A stretch of DNA of 32,162 nucleotides from [Limnothrix rosea] IAM M-220 (GCF_001904615.1 NZ_MRBY01000005.1:93250-125411), one strand, 5' to 3'. Shown: positions 1 through 7,893, counted from the first letter of the stretch. A program made the numbers and translations. Notes: generated by a model from the sequence alone, not told the origin.

Positions 1-388
1 TACTAGCTTTCAAAAAATGCAAATTTTCGTGGCTTCCCCGTGTCTTTCCCTCTCCGTGTCTCCTTTTCTCTAAAGAATTTTGGCTACATTCTTATCCATA
101 ACTGACGTTAGATAGGCAAAGAATTAAGCTTAAAGGGAGCTGGCAAGGTAGCCATGTAGCGCTGAAAAGCTGTGTCTTCGTTGCATTTTGCTCTTTTGTC
201 AATGAAAATATGGGGTCTGAGGTCACACCAGAGAATTTGTAACTGTCAATTAAAATAAATGGATAGACAGCTGCATGTTTGCGAAATTTGTAATCTACTC
301 ACAAGGATGTATCGATAGCGTTATTTTTGAACTTGGGATATTCCTTTATGTGGTTGTTTCTTTTTTCTGTCCTACAGAGTAGTCGCCA
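1..388. other. Non-coding leader region, no gene recognised
   Basis: About 390 bases with no ORF that looks like a protein. It is fairly AT-rich. The one recognisable element is a C/T-rich repeat at 36-63, described separately. I see no tRNA, no convincing sigma-70 promoter pair and no terminator. It presumably carries the promoter of the ORF that starts at 389. Confidence 0.5.
36..63 (-). repeat. 28-bp repeat, copy 1 (inverted relative to copy 2)
   Basis: Its reverse complement starts GGAGACACGGAGAGGG and ends ACACGGGG. It matches the plus-strand sequence at 927-954 at 24 of 28 positions by eye. The two copies are about 860 bp apart and flank the ORF at 389-745. Repeats built from GGAGACACGG-type units are, from memory, dispersed between genes in many cyanobacterial genomes. 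Whether these two are ends of a mobile unit or independent dispersed copies cannot be decided here. Confidence 0.6.
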
Positions 389-745
389 ATGATGCACGGT
401 CTTGTCAATGTTAGTTATGAAGCGATGCTACGGCTGGTCATTGAGACAGACCAACAAAAGCGACATGGTATAGATGCAATCATAAACACGACATTTGGCG
501 GCTTTCTGGGATTGCCGCAATCGATGATTCACAGGCTAGATCTGTCGCTGTTTTCTCAGGATTCGTCTCAGTCTAGTCATGAAAATTTCTATCAAGTAAC
601 GGTACTTTGGGATAATGAACGCCGTTTGATTCCGGTCAGTGTGGTTGTGGGCGACCCGGTGGTTGGTATGGGGTTGTTGCAGGGATACTCGTTGCAGATT
701 CAAGTGACACAACATGGCATTGTTACGGTGGATCGCATTCGCTGA
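389..745 (+). CDS. Clan AA aspartic protease-like protein with altered catalytic motif
   Basis: This 118-residue protein resembles the small single-domain retropepsin-like (clan AA) proteins of bacteria and cyanobacteria. Matching features are the N-terminal 'G.VN..YEA.LRLVIE' strand, the stretch INTTFGGFLGLP at residues 32-43, a central TVLWDNERR strand, and the C-terminal 'VVGMGLLQGYSLQIQV' segment that normally carries the family's (I/L)GM.LL.GY motif. In active members the segment reads DTG(F)xGFLxLP; here the catalytic Asp is Asn (AAC) and the Gly is Thr (ACA). Length is full for the family, so this is not a truncation. The start is ATG-ATG with only a weak AGAG-like ribosome site. It stands alone between inverted repeats. 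Aspartyl proteolysis is unlikely as written; it may be a pseudoenzyme or a decaying gene. The assignment is pattern recognition from memory, without a search. Confidence 0.65.
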   Translation: MMHGLVNVSYEAMLRLVIETDQQKRHGIDAIINTTFGGFLGLPQSMIHRLDLSLFSQDSSQSSHENFYQVTVLWDNERRLIPVSVVVGDPVVGMGLLQGYSLQIQVTQHGIVTVDRIR

Positions 746-787
746 TGGTTTAGTCTAAGTGATTCAAATCTAAGTGTTCAAATAAGC

Positions 788-820
788 AAAAAAAGAGCCT
801 AGCCCTGAAGGACTTAGCTC
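788..820 (-). terminator. Probable terminator of the phosphohexomutase transcript
   Basis: An imperfect hairpin pairs GAGC (795-798) with GCTC (817-820), plus inner AG/CT and CC/GG pairs around a small TGAA loop. On the minus strand it is followed by seven T (788-794 on plus are A). It lies about 235 bases past the stop of the minus-strand gene at 1057. The internal mismatches lower confidence. Confidence 0.45.
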
Positions 821-926
821 ATGAAGTTTGATTTTGGACGAAGGGTGTTTTATTTTGCGGGATCTAACGTCAGTTTGGGTTAAGGAGTTATCTGAATACC
901 TTGAAGACATGGGGACATTGGGATAG

Positions 927-954
927 GGAGACACGGAGAGGGGGAGATACGGGA
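927..954 (+). repeat. 28-bp repeat, copy 2
   Basis: The sequence begins GGAGACACGGAGAGGG and ends GATACGGGA. It is the inverted partner of positions 36-63, with 24 of 28 matching bases by eye. It lies in non-coding DNA just past the 3' end of the phosphohexomutase gene. Confidence 0.6.
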
Positions 955-1056
955 CATCAACGGACACCCGCATTAGAATTGTTTGAATGAAAAATCGCCC
1001 CATCCCTCGCTCTCCCTTTCGCCGCGTCATCATTCCAGACCATGCTTAAACCGAAC

Positions 1057-2487
1057 TCAGGTGGGATCTAGTTTGGCGATCGCCGCTTCCATTTCAGCAG
1101 CAACCTTAGCTTCGAGAGCCGCCGAATCCGTTTCCATGTACACACGCATCAAAGGCTCAGTGCCAGAAGGACGCAGGAGCACCCAGCTACCATTTTCGAG
1201 GTAAAGCTTAACGCCATCCTTAAGACCAACTTCTTTGACGGCTAAACCTGCAACAGTGGCGGGCGGAGTGGATTTATAGAAATCAAGGGCCGCTTTTTTA
1301 TGATCTTCTTCGAGGTGGAGATCTAAACGCTTATTAAATAGAGGGCCGTCTGCTTCCGAAATTGCTTCCGCAACGAGTTGGGACAAGGGTTTCCCTTCGT
1401 AGGCGATCGCCTCAGCCACAAGCATGTCAGCCAGAATGCCATCTTTCTCAGGAATGTGACCCAATACACTCAGACCACCAGACTCTTCACCACCGATGAG
1501 GACATCAGTTTCACGCATCTTTTGACCGATGTATTTAAAACCCACCGCAGTTTCATAAATATCAATGCCATACTGCGCCGCCACATTATCAAGAAGGTGA
1601 GTTGTCGCAACAGTACGCACAATTGCACCCTTTTGACCCTTATTTTTATAGAGGTGACGGGCAAGGAGTAAAAGGACAGTATTAGGCGTTAAAACATTGC
1701 CCAGCTCATCCACAATACCAAAGCGATCACTGTCACCATCGGTCGCCATACCGATATCCGCACCATCAGCCTTAACCTCATCAATCAAGCCAACCAGTTG
1801 AGAACCCTTAGGCTCAGGCATCCCACCACCAAACAATACATCACGGGTAGTGTTAAAAGACTCAGTCTCACAACCACAGTGGGCCAGCACTTCATCAAGG
1901 TAACCCCGGGAAGTGGAATAGAGAGCATCGTACTTAACCTTGAGACCAGCAGAACGAATACGTTCTACGTCTAACAAGGTATAAATAAACTTCAAATATT
2001 CAGGCTTCGGATCAAAGCGGCTAATCTTATCGCTATTTTTGCCAGAAGGCATGTCATCGGCAGAACTGGCGATATTTGCCACAATGGTATCCGTAATTTC
2101 AGGAGTCGCAGGCCCCGCATAGTCCGGAATATATTTGATGCCACAGTAGGGGGCAGGGTTATGGCTGGCCGTAAACATCAAAGCCCCAGCCGAGTTTAAA
2201 AACTTTGCATTGTAAGCAATGACAGGCGTTGGACAATCGCGTTCCACGACTTTCACTGTCCAGCCAAGATCCGCGAGTACTTCTGCTGCAGTTTGGGCAA
2301 ACTCATCCGCAAAAAAACGGGTGTCATAGGCAATTAAGACGGGACGATCTTTAGCGTAGGCCGTCTCTAGATAGCTGGCGATCGCCCGAGTGACCTTACA
2401 AACATTCGCGAAAGTAAAATCATCGGCGATAATGCCACGCCAACCGTCAGTGCCAAACTTAATCGGAGGATTGCTTGCGATACTCAT
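1057..2487 (-). CDS. Phosphoglucomutase/phosphomannomutase family protein
   Basis: A 476-residue alpha-D-phosphohexomutase that moves a phosphate between C1 and C6 of a hexose, through a phosphoserine. All four family motifs are visible: the phosphoserine loop TASHNP at 106-111 (Ser108), the Mg-binding loop TDGDSDR at 249-255, the sugar-specificity loop GGEESGG at 332-338, and the phosphate-binding loop RPSGTEP at 439-445. The N-terminal KFGTDGWRG is also typical. The GEESGG loop fits glucose- and mannose-phosphate mutases, and the length is typical of this subfamily rather than of the longer (about 550 aa) Pgm. Glucose-1-P/glucose-6-P interconversion for glycogen and sugar-nucleotide synthesis is the likely role, but the substrate cannot be fixed from motifs. 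ATG start; it is divergent from the coiled-coil gene at 2757. Confidence 0.93.
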   Translation of the reverse strand: MSIASNPPIKFGTDGWRGIIADDFTFANVCKVTRAIASYLETAYAKDRPVLIAYDTRFFADEFAQTAAEVLADLGWTVKVVERDCPTPVIAYNAKFLNSAGALMFTASHNPAPYCGIKYIPDYAGPATPEITDTIVANIASSADDMPSGKNSDKISRFDPKPEYLKFIYTLLDVERIRSAGLKVKYDALYSTSRGYLDEVLAHCGCETESFNTTRDVLFGGGMPEPKGSQLVGLIDEVKADGADIGMATDGDSDRFGIVDELGNVLTPNTVLLLLARHLYKNKGQKGAIVRTVATTHLLDNVAAQYGIDIYETAVGFKYIGQKMRETDVLIGGEESGGLSVLGHIPEKDGILADMLVAEAIAYEGKPLSQLVAEAISEADGPLFNKRLDLHLEEDHKKAALDFYKSTPPATVAGLAVKEVGLKDGVKLYLENGSWVLLRPSGTEPLMRVYMETDSAALEAKVAAEMEAAIAKLDPT

Positions 2488-2756
2488 GGATTAAAAATTG
2501 AGATTATTAAAAAATCACCATTATCTTATCCGGATGCGGGAAACTTCTTTGGCGCTTTTTTTTACAAAATTGACTCTAGAAGGCTCATTTTCCCAATGTA
2601 TTAGATATTATTGAGTTTATACTGACCCAATACAGTAAAAAGTAATAGGCGAAAGCTGTCATATGTAACCATTAGGCGGCGCGATTTTGTCTAAACTTAC
2701 TTTAGAATTAACACTATTTAGCAGTAACCTCCATCATCGAGGAGTCGTAAAGCACC

Positions 2757-3308
2757 GTGGCAACAACAGATAACTTTCAAGAAACCCCAACCCAGAGTAC
2801 CGAGCAGCTCCAGCAAGAACTGCAACTGCGAGATCAGTTGGTGCAACAACTCTCCCAAGAGCTTTTTCGTTTAGTAAAGGGCAACGACGAATTTACACCC
2901 CAGCCTGAATTTTCGGAGCGCCACCAGGCAGAATTACGCCTCCTGCGTGAACAGCTCCAAGAAGTAGAACAGCAGGTTTCCTTTTACCAAGAGCAGCTCA
3001 CCCAAAAGGATCAAGAGATCTACCAACTGCGTCAATCTGTCCAAGAGTTGAGCGATCGTAGCCGGATGTTAGAGCAAGTGGTTCAAGAATTGCCACAGAT
3101 TTACCGCCAGAAATTTGCTGAAAGAATGGCTACCGTTCGCGATAGAGTAGAGAAGCTGCAAAACGAGAATCGTCAGCTCCATGCAGAGTTACAAAGCGTC
3201 AGTTATCGCTTAGCAGTGAAAAATCGTCGTCATAGCCTGTCTGAGATTGAACTACCCACATTTAACCCCAAAGGCGGCAGCCACATTCCAACCTTCGGAA
3301 CTGTCTAA
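2757..3308 (+). CDS. Coiled-coil protein of unknown function
   Basis: A 183-residue soluble, acidic protein dominated by Gln/Glu/Leu heptads from about residue 15 to 165, which predicts a long coiled coil. No signal peptide or membrane segment is present. The C-terminal third (ELPQIYRQKFAERM, then NENRQLHAELQSVSYRLA) is the least repetitive part; from memory it resembles a conserved hypothetical protein found across cyanobacteria. The start is GTG, supported by GAGGAG at 2739-2744, twelve bases upstream. Its last 62 bases overlap the next ORF in a different frame, suggesting translational coupling. A structural or scaffolding role would fit a coiled coil, but nothing in the sequence gives a specific function. 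Confidence 0.8.
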   Translation: MATTDNFQETPTQSTEQLQQELQLRDQLVQQLSQELFRLVKGNDEFTPQPEFSERHQAELRLLREQLQEVEQQVSFYQEQLTQKDQEIYQLRQSVQELSDRSRMLEQVVQELPQIYRQKFAERMATVRDRVEKLQNENRQLHAELQSVSYRLAVKNRRHSLSEIELPTFNPKGGSHIPTFGTV

Positions 3309-4005
3309 GGTTGTTATTCTCGTCAATGCTGACCTAAAACATTCCGGTAAATTAATCTCCGCCTCCCCTGTAACGGAGCGAATGATTAGGGCTTTTGAAA
3401 AAGCGATTCTCGCGGATTTTCCTGAGATAGAAATAAATATTGTGACACCTGCCATGGTGCGCTACCACAATTTTCCTCAGGAGGACGGCATCTTAGTTTG
3501 TCCGCTGACGATTGATTTACCGGAACGTTTACCCTTTGATCAGCATCAATTGTTTCAAGCTTGTCGGGATATTGACGCTCGTCGTGCATGGGTTCTCGAA
3601 AATACAACCCACAAGACGGGTGGCCATAGCTTCCTAGGCGATCATTGGCTGCCGATTATTTATAATCCTCAAGGGTCTTTATGTGGTGCCGTGATTGGTG
3701 AAGGGGTTATGCCAAATTCCTATCATCAGCCGACAAATTTGGGAAAAGAAGAGCAAAAAGCATTATCTCAGTTGGGATTCCAGCTATTGGAATCCATTGC
3801 GGCATCACCCGGTGTGTATTTGATGCAATTCGGGTATTCGTCTAATAAAGAAATTCTTTTTGATCGTTTGTGGCCATTCCCTGCAGCGCCGGCGATCGCC
3901 AGCTTAGTACCGCAACAGACTGATTTATTTGCTTGCCATTGGCGTTGTTTAATTCACCAGCCAGTGACAGATATCGTCAATGCTAGTGGGCTCGTTTCAT
4001 CGTAA
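3247..4005 (+). CDS. Conserved-looking protein of unknown function
   Basis: A frame of 252 residues whose composition and length leave little doubt it is coding, though I do not recognise the family. Distinctive segments are VVILVNADLKHSGK near 22-35, WVLENTTHKTGGHSFLGDHW near the middle, and DRLWPFPAAPAIASLVPQ near the end. No transmembrane segment or signal peptide is evident. The start is uncertain. The only standard start that keeps the N-terminal strand is TTG at 3247, inside the coiled-coil gene and without a Shine-Dalgarno. The next in-frame ATG (3381) would remove the VVILVNAD segment. An ATT at 3316, six bases after AAGG, is a non-standard alternative. The overlap suggests the two proteins are co-translated and may act together; this is inference. 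Confidence 0.75.
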   Translation: MNYPHLTPKAAATFQPSELSKVVILVNADLKHSGKLISASPVTERMIRAFEKAILADFPEIEINIVTPAMVRYHNFPQEDGILVCPLTIDLPERLPFDQHQLFQACRDIDARRAWVLENTTHKTGGHSFLGDHWLPIIYNPQGSLCGAVIGEGVMPNSYHQPTNLGKEEQKALSQLGFQLLESIAASPGVYLMQFGYSSNKEILFDRLWPFPAAPAIASLVPQQTDLFACHWRCLIHQPVTDIVNASGLVSS

Positions 4006-4160
4006 ATATCAGAAAATTCTGACTCTTGGAACGTTAGGGTGAATAACTGTCAAAAAATCCAACAAAACGTCTCAATTTAAGGCGCTTATCCTCTGTTGTC
4101 CCTGAAAATGAAGCCACGTAATGTTCGGTTTATATTTGTCAGTCGAGATAAAGATACGCT

Positions 4161-5297
4161 ATGACCTCATCAAAAAAAATAGGTATTCTCACAAGTGGTG
4201 GGGATTGTTCTGGTTTGAATGCAGCAATTCGAGCTGTGACTCACTGTGCTGAAAGTGTTTACGGTTGGGAAGTGATCGGTATTTGCCGGGCCACACGCGG
4301 TTTGTTAAATCAGCCGCCAGATGTCATGAAGCTCACGACATCGCAAGTGGATAATTGGCTGACCATGGGGGGAACGATGCTCGGCACGACGAATAAGGGT
4401 AATCCTTTTTCTTTTCCCATGGAAGATGGTACGAGATGTGATCGTTCCCAAGAAATTATTGATAATTACCATAGTCTTGGTTTAGATGCCCTCATTGGTA
4501 TTGGTGGTGATGGCAGTTTGGCAATTCTCCACAAGCTGGCAAAGCAGGGCAATATTAATTTTGTTGGGATTCCCAAAACTATTGACAATGACGTTAGCGT
4601 TACAGAAAAGTCTATTGGCTTTGAGTCAGCGGTCAATATTGCGACGGAAGCTCTTGATCGTCTACATTTCACGGCTGCTAGTCATGAGCGGGTGATGATT
4701 GTGGAGGTGATGGGTCGGGATGCTGGGCATATTGCGATTAATGCGGGTATTGCTGGTGGTGCTCATGTCGTGCTTATTCCAGAGATTGATTATGATCTTA
4801 AAATGGTTTGTGATTTTATCTGCGATCGCCAAAATTCCGGTAATAATTACACACTCGTAGTTGTTTCTGAAGCGGTTTGTACGGAAAGTGGGCAAACATT
4901 ACAAAAAGAATTGCAATTTGGGGAATGTCGTCTTGGCGGTATTGGTCAATATTTAGCCGATAAAGTGGCGGCAAAAACAGGTTCTGAAACACGTGTTACT
5001 GTATTAGGCCATATTCAGCGGGGCGGTACAGCTTCACCTTTGGATCGGTTGCTCGCTTCGGCTTTTGGTGTGGCGGCGGTGAACTTAATTGCGGAAGAAA
5101 AGTTTGATCGGATGGTGACTTGGGAGCAGGGTCAGGTTTCTAGTGTGCCTATTTCTGAGGCGATTAAGACCTATCGTACGGTTAATCCAGAGGGGACATT
5201 GGTCAAAACAGCGCGCGGCCTTGGGATTTGTCTCGGCGATCGCCCATTGTCAGGGAAGGTTAATCGGTTGGAACGTCAGCTCCAAGGAATGGCCTAA
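4161..5297 (+). CDS. pfkA: 6-phosphofructokinase
   Basis: A 378-residue cytosolic phosphofructokinase that phosphorylates fructose 6-phosphate to fructose 1,6-bisphosphate in glycolysis. Visible motifs are the nucleotide loop GGDCSG (13-18), GGDGS (115-119), the catalytic PKTIDND (138-144, with the base Asp), MGRDAGHIA (184-192) and GHIQRGG (283-289). At the two positions that separate ATP from pyrophosphate enzymes (104 and 124 in E. coli numbering) it has Gly and Lys. Gly at 104 predicts ATP use, while Lys at 124 is shared with PPi enzymes and with the plant/trypanosome-type ATP-PFK group. It is longer than the 320-residue E. coli enzyme. ATG start. Its last 38 bases overlap the convergent COP23-domain gene. 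Confidence 0.95.
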   Translation: MTSSKKIGILTSGGDCSGLNAAIRAVTHCAESVYGWEVIGICRATRGLLNQPPDVMKLTTSQVDNWLTMGGTMLGTTNKGNPFSFPMEDGTRCDRSQEIIDNYHSLGLDALIGIGGDGSLAILHKLAKQGNINFVGIPKTIDNDVSVTEKSIGFESAVNIATEALDRLHFTAASHERVMIVEVMGRDAGHIAINAGIAGGAHVVLIPEIDYDLKMVCDFICDRQNSGNNYTLVVVSEAVCTESGQTLQKELQFGECRLGGIGQYLADKVAAKTGSETRVTVLGHIQRGGTASPLDRLLASAFGVAAVNLIAEEKFDRMVTWEQGQVSSVPISEAIKTYRTVNPEGTLVKTARGLGICLGDRPLSGKVNRLERQLQGMA

Positions 5298-5862
5298 GGT
5301 CTATTTGCTTTAAACCTTGGGGTGATTGTTCCTCTGCGATAGGAGCGGCGATCGCCCCATGATCTTCAAGCGAGGGAGCGGCACTGAATGGCTGTAGGTC
5401 AATCGTAAACTGCTCAAAAAACCTTTGCGGCTCAATATTTGGCTTCAAAATCAATAAATTAGAACAGTTGTCAGATGTTTGTTTAGCCGTTTGAACGCAA
5501 ACAGCATAGCGATTGGGCGTTGCCGGATTTTGGCGGTAGCGCAACGTTGCCAATCCCGCAGAAAAATGGGCATCTAGGATATTTGCCACAGTTTGACAGC
5601 GTCGGTCTGGGGTCGTGTCGCCCTCTACGCCTGTGACAAGACGCAACCATGGCTGACTGTTATTTTGCTGAAATAAAACTGTCCACAATACTTCCCCACT
5701 CTTCGGTTCAAGTTTTTTCTCACAAATAAATTGGCGGGGTTTGAGAACATTTCGACCCATTTTTTGGCTGCTTCCCCAAATTAAAATGGTCGTAGTAAGG
5801 GCGATCGCCGCTACACCAAACAAGAGTAATCGATAGGGTTCTAAGGTAGCGGGTTTAGTCAT
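5260..5862 (-). CDS. COP23-domain protein with N-terminal membrane anchor
   Basis: A 200-residue protein (from the ATG at 5862) with one hydrophobic helix at about 11-29 and then a domain at about 45-160 that resembles the COP23 (circadian oscillating polypeptide) family. Supporting features are FIC near the start, a repeated pattern of conserved Cys (DRRCQTVA, YAVCVQ, SDNCSNLLILKP), and the LLILKP strand before the last helix. The helix may be a signal-anchor, placing the domain on the periplasmic or lumenal side. A TTG 24 bases further upstream would add eight residues, but the ATG is preferred. COP23 was described as a protein whose abundance oscillates daily; its biochemical role is unknown to me. 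The stop codon falls inside the convergent pfkA coding region. Confidence 0.75.
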   Translation of the reverse strand: MTKPATLEPYRLLLFGVAAIALTTTILIWGSSQKMGRNVLKPRQFICEKKLEPKSGEVLWTVLFQQNNSQPWLRLVTGVEGDTTPDRRCQTVANILDAHFSAGLATLRYRQNPATPNRYAVCVQTAKQTSDNCSNLLILKPNIEPQRFFEQFTIDLQPFSAAPSLEDHGAIAAPIAEEQSPQGLKQIDLRPFLGADVPTD

Positions 5863-5962
5863 GTGAAAAAAATGAGAGTGTAGCAAAAAACAGTTTAGTT
5901 CAAGATAAAAAAACTGGTGGCGATCGCCCTAAACTCCATAGAGCTCAAAATTATTGAAAACT

Positions 5963-5994
5963 AAAAAACCAGCCTCCAAATCTTGGCGCTGGTT
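5963..5994 (-). terminator. Rho-independent terminator after the Tic20 gene
   Basis: On the minus strand AACCAGC pairs with GCTGGTT (5988-5994 with 5967-5973), with inner CCAA/TTGG pairing, followed directly by a run of six T. It lies about 50 bases beyond the stop of the Tic20 gene. Confidence 0.8.
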
Positions 5995-6045
5995 GCGATC
6001 GAATTGAGTTTTTGACTATTTCGCAATGGGCTATCAACCTAATTT

Positions 6046-6513
6046 CTAGTAAGGCAATTGAGAATAAGCCGCTTGGGAAATAGTCGGTAGCTCTGCATAT
6101 TTACCGAGGACAGACTGGGTCATTGCATAAAAACAAGCAACCAAAGTTCCAAGGAATGCCACATTAGAAAGAGTTTCAATGAGAATACCGCCACCACCAA
6201 CACCGAACAACCGAATCAAAATGCCTAAAAGCACTAAGCCAATATCAATCAAAATTGCCTGGAGCGTATTGAAGCGAATAAAGTGGCTAATATTCGTATT
6301 ACGGACGACAGCACTATAGAGAATAAAGAAAATAATCAGTCCAGCAAAGGGAAAAGAGTAGATAGCAAGCAATGGCTGCAACGGAATATAAATAATGCCG
6401 AGGAGCGGAAACTTCGATAGAAAAGGAAGTCCCAGAGGCAAAGCATAAACAATGGGCAAAAGATAAGGCAGTGCCCCAAATAAACGATCCGTTGGTTCAG
6501 TGGTCGTGGACAT
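6046..6513 (-). CDS. Tic20 family protein
   Basis: A 155-residue integral membrane protein with four predicted helices (roughly 15-32, 42-66, 85-105 and 112-133) and the Tic20/Ycf60 pattern: an N-terminal 'DRLFGALPYLLP' segment, 'HFIRFNTLQAILIDI' between helices 2 and 3, and a short hydrophilic tail. In chloroplasts Tic20 is a core subunit of the inner-envelope protein import channel. The cyanobacterial homologue sits in the plasma or thylakoid membrane and its substrate is not established. ATG start. It appears monocistronic, with its own terminator, and is divergent from desB about 200 bases away. Confidence 0.9.
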   Translation of the reverse strand: MSTTTEPTDRLFGALPYLLPIVYALPLGLPFLSKFPLLGIIYIPLQPLLAIYSFPFAGLIIFFILYSAVVRNTNISHFIRFNTLQAILIDIGLVLLGILIRLFGVGGGGILIETLSNVAFLGTLVACFYAMTQSVLGKYAELPTISQAAYSQLPY

Positions 6514-6711
6514 AAGATTATTTATCGTTTGTATTGAGATGGTTATTACTCTATTTTACCTATGGGGTCATTAATCTCGCATGGCGATCATTTTTAGAAT
6601 TCTGACCAGATATAAAGCGTAAAAAAATAGATAAATTCGGTGAATATGCCCCATGGCATAAACAAAAAGGAGTAGAATTATTAAAATTTGTTAACCTTTA
6701 TTATCTATCTA

Positions 6712-7764
6712 ATGCAAACATCAGTTCGTCCAGAAGGAAGCGGAGAATCTGCTAGACAGGATCTGCCATTCACACTTAAGGATGTTAAAGCTGCGATTCC
6801 AGAATATTGTTTTCAGCCTTCAGCGTTTCGCTCCCTTGCCTATTTTTTCCTCGACATTGGCATTATCGCCGGACTTTATGCGATCGCCGCATATATAGAT
6901 TCTTGGTTGTTTTATCCTATTTTTTGGTTTGCTCAGGGCACGATGTTCTGGGCATTATTTGTGGTTGGGCATGATTGTGGTCATGGCTCCTTTTCAAAAT
7001 CCAAGTTACTCAACAACATCATTGGTCACTTGAGCCACGCTCCGATTTTAGTGCCGTTCCATGGTTGGCGCATTTCCCACCGGACACACCACTCCAATAC
7101 AGGTAATATCGACACAGACGAAAGTTGGTATCCCATTAATGAGTCAAAGTACGACGAAATGAGCTTTCCGGAGAAGCTAGTTCGCTTCTACGCGCCTTTA
7201 ATTGCTTATCCGGTCTATCTTTTTAAGCGTTCTCCTAGCCGTGCTGGTGGTTCTCATTTTGTGCCTAGTAGCCCTTTGTTCAAGCCCAGTGAAAAGAATG
7301 ACATTCTAGTCAGCACTGCTTCGCTCTTGGCAATGGTCGCATTTTTAGGATGGTTTACACTCCAATTTGGGGCGATCGCCTTCTTCAAGTTTTACTTTGT
7401 CCCCTACGCAATTTTTGTTGTGTGGCTTGACCTTGTTACTTATCTTCACCACACCGAAGATGATATTCCTTGGTACCGTGGCGACAACTGGTATTACCTC
7501 AAAGGTGCGTTATCGACCATTGACCGTGACTATGGCATTTTTAATAACATTCACCATAATATTGGTACCCATGTTGTTCACCATATTTTCCACACTATTC
7601 CCCACTACCATCTGAAGGATGCAACGGAAGCGGTGAAACCTCTCCTTGGCGACTACTATCGCGTTAGCCATGAGCCAATTTTGAAAAGCTTCTTTAAATC
7701 TCAAAAAGCCTGTCACTACGTTCCAGATACAGGTGCAGAAGTTTATTACAAACCTTCTAAATAG
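6712..7764 (+). CDS. desB: Omega-3 (delta-15) acyl-lipid fatty acid desaturase
   Basis: A 350-residue membrane di-iron desaturase that inserts the omega-3 double bond into 18-carbon acyl chains of membrane glycerolipids, using ferredoxin electrons. The three histidine boxes are HDCGH (87-91), HRTHH (123-127) and HVVHH (287-291). Long stretches such as FVVGHDCGHGSFSKSK, THHSNTGNIDTDESWYP and LKGALSTIDRDYG match remembered DesB sequences rather than DesA or DesC. Hydrophobic pairs lie at about 41-62, 66-85 and 203-240. The ATG at 6712 gives the N-terminus expected for the family. A TTG at 6688 sits 14 bases after AAGGAGT and cannot be excluded; it would add eight residues. desB is cold-induced in studied cyanobacteria. 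It ends in a strong terminator and appears monocistronic. Confidence 0.95.
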   Translation: MQTSVRPEGSGESARQDLPFTLKDVKAAIPEYCFQPSAFRSLAYFFLDIGIIAGLYAIAAYIDSWLFYPIFWFAQGTMFWALFVVGHDCGHGSFSKSKLLNNIIGHLSHAPILVPFHGWRISHRTHHSNTGNIDTDESWYPINESKYDEMSFPEKLVRFYAPLIAYPVYLFKRSPSRAGGSHFVPSSPLFKPSEKNDILVSTASLLAMVAFLGWFTLQFGAIAFFKFYFVPYAIFVVWLDLVTYLHHTEDDIPWYRGDNWYYLKGALSTIDRDYGIFNNIHHNIGTHVVHHIFHTIPHYHLKDATEAVKPLLGDYYRVSHEPILKSFFKSQKACHYVPDTGAEVYYKPSK

Positions 7765-7859
7765 CGATTTACCATGCGCCGTTTCACTATGAATTTTGAT
7801 GTGAATTAATCGGAGTTGAGAAACGCGTACAATTAATATTCAAATTTAAGAGCTAATCA

Positions 7860-7893
7860 ATCCCTTGTATTGTTGAATACTAGGGATTTTTTT
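7860..7893 (+). terminator. Rho-independent terminator of desB
   Basis: A 12-bp stem with one T-T mismatch pairs 7860-7871 with 7876-7887, closing a GTTG tetraloop, followed by T7 in total. It is about 95 bases after the desB stop. The minus strand lacks a T tract, so it serves desB only. Confidence 0.88.

Larger units (their letters stand above)
746..1056. other. Intergenic region with terminator-like hairpin and repeat
   Basis: This 311-base gap between the protease-like ORF and the convergent phosphohexomutase gene holds a hairpin near 788-820 and a repeat copy at 927-954. ORFs crossing the region are low-complexity (Ser/Pro/Arg-rich) and look like chance frames. Confidence 0.55.

Noticed and set aside
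770-1204. Open frames on both strands between the first gene and the phosphohexomutase
   Set aside because: Ser/Pro/Arg-rich composition, no ribosome sites, and they run across repeats or the antisense of a well-supported gene.
2570-2604. TTGACT followed by TATTAG as a promoter for the coiled-coil gene
   Set aside because: The spacing is 23 bases, outside the usual 16-18 range.
4007-4022. TCAGAAAATTCTGA palindrome after the unknown gene at 3247
   Set aside because: Short AT-rich palindrome with almost no loop and no T tract; chance occurrence is likely.
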